Shown piece after piece: positions 54,838 through 64,000 of a stretch of DNA of 64,000 nucleotides. The first letter of the stretch is position 1; the number at the start of each line of letters is the position of its first letter. This DNA comes from Phellopilus nigrolimitatus (taxonomy: Eukaryota > Basidiomycota > Agaricomycetes > Hymenochaetales > Hymenochaetaceae). The notes under the pieces were generated by a model, which was given only the letters and a program-made list of their open reading frames with translations, was not told the origin of the DNA and did no database searches. The stretch is from the NCBI GenBank assembly GCA_021029095.1, contig JAJOHG010000035.1, forward strand, positions 1 to 64,000. The letters are read 5' to 3'. The position numbers and the translations under genes were made by a program.

Positions 54838-57800
54838 TCAGCCGTCGTCCTCGCTCTCCCACCCCGATCGTAACCCAAGTTCCTTCACGCTCCCCACAGC
54901 GACAAGTAGCGGGTGACCCGCATCAAACAACTTCAGCAATCGCGCGACCTCATCCAGCGCGTAGTCCTCCAGCTCCTCGAGTAGCGCAACATCCTCCCTC
55001 TCGTCCTCCAGCTCCTCTCCTCCTTCTCTTGCGCCGTTGCTAGAATTGGAAGTAGAAGAAGCAGTCCCGTTTTTGAAGCGAGATACACGCGCCTTGCGCT
55101 TGTCAGCGAGCGTCTGGAGCTGGTGGCGCGCGGCACCGAGGATGCCATCGCGGATGTCCTGTGGGAGCGCATCCGCAGGAACACCGCTTCCACCGGGTTC
55201 GCGTTCGCCGGAGACACGCATACAATCCGCGAGGCACTTGAAGAGAGACGCTAGAAACGACGCGTCGGCCTCTGTGCGCGTCGCGCCGACCAGCTGCGCG
55301 AAGACCGCTCCAAGCATTTGCGGCGTGAGCGTTCCAGATTGCTTCCCGCACACGAGTAGCATTGGGATTACCCTGCGGAATTTGTCTGAGATTTCGATGA
55401 GGAAGTAGGGAAACGAGAGAAGAGCTTACATGGCACATGCCTCGCGAACTCCCTCGTGGAAAAGAAATTTGAGTCCCGGGAGGACGAGCTCAAGCGACTG
55501 TGGGAGGTACGGTGCGAAACGTGCGCCGAGCGTGGAGACGTAAATGACAAGTGTCTCGAACGCCTGGCACTTCTCTTCGATTGCACTCGTCTTGATGCCA
55601 ACTTGCTGCCCGTCAAGCGACATTGTCTCCCAACCTTCTCTATCTGCGCTCGCTTCTTCGTCATCGTCGTCTGGTCGGTTTGTAGTCAGAAAGCGAGAGA
55701 GGACGTAAGAGACAATAAACATACCCCAGACGGAGACGTCCGCCTTGGCGCTCGCGGCCTGGAGAAGCGGAGGCATCACGACGGGGAGGTACGGTTCGAA
55801 CTCGGGTCCAAGAGCTTGGCACACCTTCGCCCAGGTTGCAATGAGGTAGTGCGTCAGCATCGAGTCTCCCGGGTCGACAGGGCTGTCTGAAATCGAGAAT
55901 CAGACAGAAAAAACATAGAGAAAAGAGGGAAATAAAGAGAGACAGAAACGGACTTTGTATCCGCATCAGAAGTTCAACGAACTCAGCTGAGTCGGGACGG
56001 AAGACGTCGCGTCCGACCGCGATAGCTAGAATTCACGGTACATCAGCGCGATATTCCCAGGCACAGCGACATAGCGACGAAACACACCGATGAGGCCGGC
56101 GCACTCCATAGCCTTCCAGCGCAGCTTGCGGTGCTCTCCGCCACCGGTCGCATTACGGAGGACGTTCATGAGGAGCGGCATGATGCGCGCGTAGTGCCTT
56201 CCGAACGCGCCCTCACTCGCGTCTGCGACCATTGCGAGCGTCGTGACTGCCTGCTCCTGCACGTAACTGCGCACCTGACCGTCTCGCCCAACCTGAGGCT
56301 CGAGCAGCTGCAGAAGCGCGGAGACGAGCGCATCGAGATATGGCAGCAGCGTCGCAGTGTCAACGCCCTCGCAGACGTTGATGAGCGCCGCGGCAGCATG
56401 TGCATGCACACGCGCCTCGGGTGCGGAGAGTGTTGGCAGGAGTGCGCCGAAGATCGCGGCGTGATGCTGCGCCTGGATGACCTCTTCAAGGTCCGTACAT
56501 AACTGGCCGCTGTGCGTTCCCGTCAGACCAAAAGAGAAATTTGAATGCAAAATAGGACTTACATGCACTGACACGCAGCGAAGCGCACGCGCGGGTGCGG
56601 ATCACCAAACGCGTGAGTGACGAGGCCAACGACCTTCCCAAGCTCGACCTCCATCACACGCGCACCACCCTCTCCGAGAGCTGCGATGGCCATGAGAGCG
56701 CCATGACGCAGGCGCCAGTCGTGGCTCGCGAGCATCCCAGGGATATACTGGAACGCGAGGGCAAGCACGGGCTTTCCCGCGCACGCGACCGCGAGGCGAT
56801 CTAGCGCCTGCTCGAACGCATGCGGGTAATCGGCGTCCGTCGGATCATCTGCCGGGTCCGCCTCTAGCCAGTCGTCGAGGGTGGATGGCGAGTCTGGGAG
56901 CTCGGCGACACCCTCGAGGCACGCGCGTACGAGTGCAGGGAGCCAGCCGTCGACACGTCGAGCGAGCGCCGGGCGTGCCTCGCTGAGGGAGACCATAAGT
57001 TCCAAAGCCGCGCGCCGCGTGCCTTCGCGCTCGTCGTCCACGTCGTCTTCCGCATCTGTGCTGCCCTCATCTTTTCCCACTGAGACCGGTGGGAATTGGA
57101 ATGCACTACCACCACCTCCGCCAGGGAAGGGACGCGCGACAGTCGGCGTTGGGCCGGCATCGTATTCCTTTTTGTTGAGTATGAGGCCGGGGAGGAAGCG
57201 TAGGAGATCTTGCATATGGGGCGCGAAGAGGGTCGGATGTGTGCCGGCCAGCGGGGTGAGTGCGTTGAGGAAACGCGTCGTGTGAGTTGATGGTGCGGCA
57301 GGAAGCGTAGCGAGCGCACGACCGAGGAGCGTGGAATGGGCTGTGGACGGAGACATTGGGGAAGAGAATGAGAGGGACGCGACGGTGGCTTTGAGGGCTG
57401 ATAGGCGGACCTACGCAGTCTGTTAGCAGAATTCACTCAATCAACGACCGGGCGCGTACCTCGACAGCAGCATCGGCGAGACCCCGCACGAACATCTCCG
57501 CAGGCACATCCGTGACCAGCACCTGGCATCTCTCCAGTATCCTGTACGCGCACTCCCTCGCGCTGGTGGTGCCGCCGATGGCGCGGAAAACAGCGCCTTG
57601 AAGGGCGGGCCATGGACGACCACGCTGGAAAGACGCATTGGCGAGGTCGGTGACGGTGTCGGCTGCCTTGGTCTTGACGCTGTGGGACTGCTCGGTGCTG
57701 AGGGCGTGGAGAACGATGCGTTCGAGGGCCTCGCGCGTGGATTCTGGGAGGTGGTCGTATAATGTTAGACGAGTGCTGGACGACGACGAGCTGGAGGACG

Positions 57801-58118
57801 CGGATGGAGCGCTCGGCTGGAGCTGAGGTGGTCGAAAAAGCAGCCTCCTTAGAAGAATAAGCGCGAAGGCGCGCATCTGTTCGTCGGGCGCGGTTGTCGT
57901 AAAATTTGCCATAGCGAGGATATAGAGCTCTGGCGTCTGTGCGAGCCTGTCGTTGACGACCTTTTCCGCGCTGCAAGACGTTATTTAGCTCGTAGAAAAA
58001 ATCGCAGAAAATTGACGAGGTACTTTGATCTAATTTCATTGTCGCCGAGAACGAGATTTGCTAGGATTTGAGTGAGTTCGGCGGAGACTTCCCTTGGGAC
58101 GTTGGCGGACGCCTCCAT
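54838..58118 (-). CDS. Importin-beta family karyopherin (Kap121/Pse1/importin-5 type)
   Basis: Carries cargo through nuclear pores under Ran control. Eight exons join in frame to 961 codons: 58118-58024, 57970-57460, 57410-56563, 56509-56088, 56025-55954, 55886-55725, 55670-55430 and 55372-54838. The seven introns are 49-67 bp with GT..AG ends. The N-terminus (EVSAELTQILANLVLGDNEI) and YDHLPESTREALERIVLHAL begin the HEAT solenoid. Signature parts are LEADPADDPTDADYPHAFEQ, ASHDWRLRHGALMAIAALGE, GQLCTDLEEVIQAQHHAAIF, IAIAVGRDVFRPDSAEFVEL and PVVMPPLLQAASAKADVSVW. The C-terminus is an acidic linker and HPLLVAVGSVKELG. Yeast Pse1 is 1,089 residues, so the last HEAT repeats may be shortened. The gene looks intact, in contrast to the copy at 43,313-45,136. 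Confidence 0.92.
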
Positions 58119-58375
58119 CGCGAAGATCGTTCAAGGTTAACCAGGCGTTGCTGACTCAGCACCTCTGCAACAATCTTTGATCAGCTTTCCGCGGGTCATG
58201 CCGCTCATCGCCTCCGCGTCTGTCGATATCAATGAGCACGTATAAGCGATGTATAAGTGGGAAATTTACCTGAACTTCGCAAGATGGTGGCACACTGGCG
58301 CGCGACCAGACATTGCCAGCGCATGACGCATATATCGCCTTTCTCGGCTTCGACATAGCAGAACGACACCGGGGG

Positions 58376-58960
58376 CGGGAGGGAGGAATGTACATACATG
58401 TACGTGTGGAAGCGCTGGACAGAATCCACACCATCAACATCGGCAAGCACAGCGAGAAGGTCGCGTCGTGCATCACCGCGGCGGTCGAGAACCCACGCGA
58501 CGTGTTCGTCGCGTCCGCGCGCAGCGCAGTGCTCAAGTGTATAGGCGATCGCGGGCCGGTTCACGCCGGACCACTTCACGAACCATCTTGCTCAAGGAGC
58601 CTCACCTGCTCGTCGTGATGGACCCGCGCGTCGACGCGTAGGCAATCTGGAAACTGGCGTATGTGGGCATTCCTGCGATGAGGCTGTGCGACAGGGATGC
58701 TCCGCTGCAGTTTGTCGACGTCGCAATCCCGACGAATAATACGTATGCAGTCAACTTCATCTGGGCGCTCTGCTCAGCCTGCATGGCGCAGTCCCGCGCG
58801 CGAAGACGTCTGGGACGTTGCGGCGGACTCGTTTTTCTACAGCAATCCGGACAAGGACAAGGACAAGGCCATCGCGAGCCGCGGGAGGACGCGGCCGCGC
58901 AGCAGGGGAACGTCACCTCTGCATTTCAAGCGAGTTCCAACAACTGTGCTATTTTGGAGA
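58376..58960 (+). pseudogene. Ribosomal protein uS2 (RPSA/RPS0) pseudogene
   Basis: uS2 (RPSA) is a component of the small ribosomal subunit. The plus strand encodes ALDRIHTINIGKHSEKV, ITAAVENPRDVFVASARSAV and LKCIGDRGPVHAG. After a frameshift (about 58,580) it reads KEPHLLVVMDPRVDA, a TAG in place of the expected Gln, [20 protein letters not shown] and [21 protein letters not shown] second shift leads to [20 protein letters not shown]. The order and motifs (VDVAIPTNN in particular) match uS2. The N-terminal part and the conserved C-terminal extension are missing and no intron is seen in the remaining part. It stands about 260 bp from the divergent start of the importin gene. Confidence 0.75.
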
Positions 58961-60245
58961 CTGGTTCCTCCGACTTGTCGGCTGGGCATGGCGGGCGTAA
59001 GTGCTAGATGCCGACACTTCCCAGTGACCAGCCACTGGGATTAGGACGCATAAAATGCAGTAATGGTCCGCGCGTGTGTCTTGCGGCCGTCGGAGTACGA
59101 GTTGTCGGTCTTTTGGTAGTATAACAATCCAATATTTTACTCTACTGAACACTGATATGAGGATTCGGAAGAGTTGAAAAGTGCCATGAAATGCTACTAA
59201 TTTAAAGAGACGCCGTTCGGTGCTTATATGCATTGCGCGGCTTATGCAATATATACGGTCTCATTTCTCAGCTACAGAGGACCCCAGTATAATCAGAATG
59301 CATTCGATTGCTCATTGGATGCAAGACGTAGCTTCATGCCTCTTTCCCAGCCTCATTGCTCTGCATCGCGAGGCGGCTCTGGATCCCCCTTCTTTTCTCT
59401 GAAGGTTTACGGACACCTTATTCAGGTCGCACTTCAATCCGGGGATGCGATATGGTTCTGCCCTTCCAAGGGTCCGTCGTCATTTGTTAGTGAACGTTGT
59501 ATGTCGATGAGACATCTTCTCTCTTGCATGGTAGACATGTTCACATGGAAATCTTGCACATACATCACTGTCTTTTTTTATCGCTATTTGAACCCATATG
59601 AATGGACGTCCTGGAACGTTTCGAAACTGAACTGCGACGCTGACTGACAGCTCTAAATATATAATATCTTAGAAATATTATATCATCGCTTGATTTGTGT
59701 CCTCTTGACTCGTCTGTATCTTATTTTAATTTTAATTATGATTTATTTCGCTCTATCTATTGAACCACGTCAATCATCTCGATATTTTATGTATACTTTA
59801 TTTCTCTTAATTCCTTTGCTCGAACACTTACCATAGCTAACGATCACGCCCTAGTTCAACGGATTTATGTATAATTGACACACGGCGCACCATCGATGAC
59901 ATTTACATCTCCCTTTCGCGGGCTAATCTAGAGTTTGTGACCGGCGCGAAGGCAGACTCCGTCAGTCTATAGAAGCTGAAGATGACCGGGAAAACATAAC
60001 ATTTCAGGGTGTGAAACAAGGACGGAAACCTAATTTGCAGAAGCAGAGACTCCGACGAACACTTCACAATAGAATAATGGAGGAAGGGGTTGGGGAAGGT
60101 TGACATCGCCGCACTCTTTAATTCGATCATCCACTGAGATATTAGGTTTCCGAAGTGAATCAAATGAGCAGGGAAGGAGTCAGTCTGAAAGTAAAGTTGC
60201 TGAGAGGACCTAGTGAAGTCATGATATAACTCATTACACACCTCA
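58961..60245. other. AT-rich interval, no gene recognised
   Basis: Low GC from about 59,100 and especially 59,640-59,900. Only short unrelated ORFs occur (for example minus strand 59,903-60,241, which abuts the F-box gene stop and is probably its 3' UTR). Nothing else can be supported. Confidence 0.5.
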
Positions 60246-61973
60246 TCAAAACCGATTCGTTCGGCAAATCACCTCGTGTGGCTCCAAGGATTTTAAGCCC
60301 CGTATCTTGACCAAACAAGCCAGCGGCCAGTCCTCCAGAACCACTTTCACTCCGCTGGGTACGTGTCTTTCCTTGATGTCTAAGATTTCTCCTAAGAGGA
60401 CCTCGAAAGATTCAACGTTTTCTGTAGTACAGCCTTTCACAGTGAGAGAACGCAGCTGTCTCAACTCGCATCCATATTCTATGAAATCCGGCACGATATT
60501 CAGATTGGGGATATCGAGAAGCAGATGCTGGACATTGGGTATCGTTTTGAGTATGCAATCTATGGCGTAGTCTTCTTGAAAAAATGCAAAAGATTTCTTC
60601 CTCGGGTAGCCGTGAATCAGATGGAACTGTGTCACTTGCGGAAATCGGTCTTCTAGAATAAAGGCATAGCAAAATTCGACGGGTAGAAGCCAATTCCCAG
60701 TGCCATCGATAAAGACGGTTGCGATTATAGATTCCACTCGAGAATATCTCAGGTATGCAAAGAATGCATATTCGAGCATCTCGAGATCGACGTTTTCCTG
60801 GAAAGACATCTTTAGTGTCTTGAGTTCTAGAAGATATGCGAAAGTTGGATCGTCGCTGTAAGTCAACGTTGCGTTGCGAAGTGTAAGAGACAGATGCTTT
60901 AAGTTGGGTGCATTCGCGAGAGTTCGCAATGCCTGTGCGCTATCCCAAACACGCACTTGGTCAGTGCAAAGTGAGAGCTCGAATCTCGTTAGGTTTGGAA
61001 GCTCGTCACGAAAGCTAGGGAGGACATTATGCAACACGAGGTATTTGAGGTTGGGAATGTACCAGGTACTGAAAAAATCGAGGCGCATTGCGAGTACGGA
61101 ATGGACTGTGCCATCCGGTAAATCAGAAGAAGCGGTCATTGGATATCGAAGCGTAAGATTCTGCAGAGAGTGGAGTTGAAGATCTCTGAATATGTGACTA
61201 TCGTTAAATCGGTACCATTTTCGATCCGAATCCGGGATGAAAATTTCGACCTCCATCCAGCGTGCGCAGACGGACGATAATTCTTGTACTTGCGACTGAC
61301 AGGTCATGGTATGTAAACAGAGGGTACGAAGGCGAAGCAGGTGTCATGAAGATTGCGAGCGGCGTTTGCTTGCTTCGTTCCAAGAATAATTTGAGACGGG
61401 CCGTGTCGAAAAACATGATTTTACCACCGAAAGACGACCAATATAAGGGTACAGCATTCCAGATACGAGGGTTACTATTCGAGACTCGGTAGAATCGGGA
61501 ACAGACTAGCTGGAAGGATGTGGGATGAACATTTGTCCACGCAGCAAAGCTTTCCTTGTAAGCGATCTCGAACACTCGAGCTAGAAGTTCATCAGGGAGA
61601 TTATGAATTCCACGTTCCAGGACAAACGGCATGCTATCAGTGTGCAGTTTTTCTGTAATTTCTGTGCATTGGGATAGCAAATCATGCAGAGTGTGTGCGA
61701 CGTCCTTGAGTGTCCGCAGGTTGGACTGGATGTGATGGACTTTGTCGTCATTTTCTGGAATTGTAGAGAGTTGCGCAGACCTGAGATGCGACCATTATTA
61801 CTAGTAAGCAATTTGATACGAATGCGTAAGTTCTGCGAAACTCACAGTGTTTCTCCTCCACACCAGAGCTCTTCTGAAAACCTCATAGTGCCCCCTGCTT
61901 GTCCGATGCGAGTCAGGATGTCCATCAGTTTATCGATGGCCTCGACCGGAGCGGTGATACCAACGAAAGTCAT
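60246..61973 (-). CDS. F-box protein with LRR-like C-terminus, one apparent frameshift
   Basis: F-box proteins recruit substrates to SCF ubiquitin ligases through Skp1. ATG at 61,971-61,973 gives MTFVGITAPVEAIDKLMDIL. A 65-bp intron (61,781-61,845) leads into LSTIPENDDKVHHIQSNLRT and a helical spacer. The F-box, NLPDELLARVFEIAY with FQLVCSRFYRVSNSNPRIWN, follows (about residues 110-155). After RSKQTPLAIFMTPASPSYPL the frame moves by one base near 61,310. It continues SQVQELSSVCARWMEVEIFI and leucine-rich segments (LQNLTLRYPM, LPNLTRFELSL, APNLKHLSLTL) to TAA at 60,246. The spliced length is one base too long for a single frame, and no GT..AG pair near the shift repairs it. It is either a recent pseudogene or a sequence error; otherwise the protein would be about 553 residues. 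Confidence 0.65.
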
Positions 61974-62305
61974 AATGGGGCGCTTTCAGGATTTCAGGAT
62001 TCCAGAATTTACTAGCGATTTCTTATAGATAGACAAAGAAAAGCGAAGTCGTTTCAAGCGTTTCCGAATTTGAAGCTGTAGACGAAGTATACGATTAAGA
62101 AGCGCAGAGTCGCAGACCGTCCGAAGCGGGACTCCAAAACCTTACGAAATCAGTACGGCACTTTCTCACTTACTTCGCATAGACCTTCTCACAATCGAGC
62201 CAGACTTCATAGCAATTCTGCGCATCTACGCTTTCCAAGCGCCTTATAGACCCAAAAACAAACAAGAATACATGATTTGGAAATCCTACATGATATGAAA
62301 AGGAA
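61974..62305. other. Spacer between F-box and RhoGAP genes
   Basis: About 330 bp upstream of the F-box ATG and downstream of the RhoGAP stop (both genes on the minus strand). It probably holds the RhoGAP 3' UTR and the F-box promoter. No clear TATA or motif was found. Confidence 0.45.
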
Positions 62306-64000
62306 TTAACACCCGTCACGTTGCCGAGAAATTGGCAGCCTATCCCAATCCCCATCCAGACGCGCCTTTACGTCTACTAGTTCGCGGCGCAACTCGTCAA
62401 TGTCCTTCTCCACAACACTCTTCCACTTCAATATGTCGCCGATCTGTTCACTATCCTCGTGCACGCCATCCTTTCCTCTCTCCCGCAACGTTGGACGTAG
62501 GTCCGCGGTAAGAACCGACGCCGATAATGATGTTGTCGAGAATGTAGGAGAAGTACTCAAGTCGAAGCCGGATGGGTCGAGCTGGTCGTGGGATGAAGAA
62601 CCAGCGGCTGGCCAAGCGCACATTGAAAGCTGGGAGTAGACGCTCTCGGAGTCTGATGAAGAAGCACTTGCAGCATTGTCCTCAATTTCCCCCTTCATGT
62701 CTTCGTCATCGTCAATGTCGTTGGAGACGTCAAATAGTCCTTCCGATATATGCGTCCAGCGCCTCAAGATCCAAGCCATCATCGTACGAGCATCCTCCTT
62801 GCGGGCCTGCCACGTCGCGCCGGTGACCGGTACGCCACCGGTGTGCGGCTTGCCGAGGAACAACGGTGCAGCAAATAAGCCCGCTATGTCCTCTATGCCG
62901 AGCTGGTTTTGCGGCGAAAGCGGTAGCTGCGTGAAAAACGCACAAAGATAGGCGAGGAGCGCAAGCTGCGCCCGAGGAAGGAGGCGGAAGAGTACGCGAG
63001 CTACTTCGAGTTGCGGGCGCTCCAACATGATGTCCGCGTCGGTGAGCCCAGCGGAAAGTGCCGAGGAGCTGAGACTGCCACTGAGCGAGTCTGCTGCGCT
63101 GAGCGACACGGGCCGGACGCGCGCGGTAGTATGGAGATCCGCTCCGAAACTGTCCTTCCGTTTGGGCATTGCAAAAGAGGCGGGGCGTGAGTCCCTGCTC
63201 TTTCCCTTTCCAGAGCGCTGATTGGCTGCGCTAGTCCTAGCGTTCGTCTCGTCGCGCTCGGTTTCCTCTTCAAATTGCATTTCGCGGAGCATGCTCGGGT
63301 TCACGCATAGCTTCCACATCGCGTCAAAGAGTGCCTCATGCCAGACTGCACGCGGCATGCGATCGATATAGCTACGCAGTAGTGCACCGATGTCCGCGGT
63401 TGTCTCCTTGGCAAGTGTGAGAGAGCGCCCGAAAGTGGGCCCACGGTCGAATAGGTCGATGAGCTCGCTGTGGCGCGAACGGCAGGGCGGTGACCGGAAA
63501 AGTCCCGGGACAGTCATGCCTATAGAAAGAAAACTGATTCGCATCAACCAGTCATACATAAGGATTTCGCGGACATACCGGTTCGGTATAACTCCTCCAC
63601 ACAAGCATAGACGACAATCGGTAAGTCGTGCTGGTATCCCGCCATCGAGCTGACGCAAGAAGCGTACATGCGTGTGAGCGATAATGGCTGACCGAACACA
63701 TCTGCACGTGTTTTTTAGAGTCCTGTAAGCAAGTGAACAACTGAACACTTACGATAACCATGGTTCGCTGACATCCACCATGGCCATTGGCTTTCTCCAA
63801 CCAGCACCCTTCTCACTATCATTCCAGCTTTCAGTCATTTCCTGGAAACTTAAGCCATCCGAGTCGCCCGTGCGTTCCATTTGTACGCGCACATCCTCCA
63901 CTTGTACATCTACGCCATGCGCATGCAGCAGTCGGTCAACATCAATGAGAGCAGGCTGGCGTCAATTCCCGCGAGTGTCTGAGACCGACGACACGCCATG
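62306..64000 (-). CDS. RhoGAP-domain protein, 3' part
   Basis: RhoGAPs stimulate GTP hydrolysis by Rho-family GTPases. From the window end: an intron ending at 63,956; ALIDVDRLLHAHGVDVQVED...WLS (exon 63,955-63,753); an intron at 63,702-63,752; VFGQPLSLTRMY...YQHDLPIVVYACVEELYRTG (63,701-63,579); an intron at 63,520-63,578; then MTVPGLFRSPPCRSRHSELI and 400 codons to TAA at 62,306-62,308. The RhoGAP fold is visible in LRSYIDRMPRAVWHEALFDA, RVLFRLLPRAQLALLAYLCA and QNQLGIEDIAGLFAAPLFLG. The EELYRTGMTVPGLFR segment fits the catalytic-loop region (GIFR type). A Ser-rich and acidic tail and a final helix (WKSVVEKDIDELRRELVDVK) end the protein. The phase across 63,702-63,752 is off by one base, so a frameshift or another splice choice exists there. 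The 5' part lies beyond the window. Confidence 0.75.

Overview
The window looks like nuclear DNA of a filamentous basidiomycete, probably an Agaricomycete. The basis is GC-rich coding sequence, many short GT..AG introns (about 49-95 bp), a chromodomain Ty3/gypsy element, and fungal gene families (Kap121 importin, KIN1 kinase, MUB1/samB, NCS1 permease). No rRNA, tRNA, CRISPR or bacterial operon features were seen.

Layout. (1) Positions 1-19,740 and 36,430-51,700 are a gene graveyard. They hold mostly broken, partly repeated pieces of ordinary cellular genes: MUB1/samB (three copies), NatB subunit Mdm20 (two), KIN1 kinase (two large and several 5'-end copies), eIF4G, a GATA-like zinc-finger gene (two), a JmjC/PHD demethylase, a tuberin-like fragment, an importin copy, an NCS1-permease tail, and several unrecognised families (called W, X, Y, Z and U here). 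Copies have drifted by indels, frameshifts and stops and are joined in chimeric orders. Many share one promoter/leader-like module. (2) Positions 19,746-36,326 are a repeat island. It has a 28-bp perfect palindrome, three diverged ~714-bp tandem repeats each carrying a conserved hairpin, and a 462-bp satellite array of about 16.7 apparently identical units. The array is split by a young full-length gypsy chromovirus (24,401-30,900) with identical 398-bp LTRs and a 5-bp target duplication. (3) Positions 51,885-64,000 are more normal: an intact NCS1 nucleobase permease, an intact Kap121/Pse1-type importin, a uS2 (RPSA) pseudogene, an F-box/LRR-like gene with one apparent frameshift, and the 3' part of a RhoGAP gene running off the window.

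The most notable system is the retrotransposon. Its predicted mRNA 5' end is exactly complementary over 11 nt to the primer-binding site beside the LTR, the arrangement of Tf1-type self-priming. Its gag and pol are joined by a textbook -1 frameshift signal (G GGT TTT heptamer, 6-nt spacer, 9-bp stem). Both are read directly from the sequence; function is inferred.

Gene identities were made by eye from recalled family motifs. No database search was possible.
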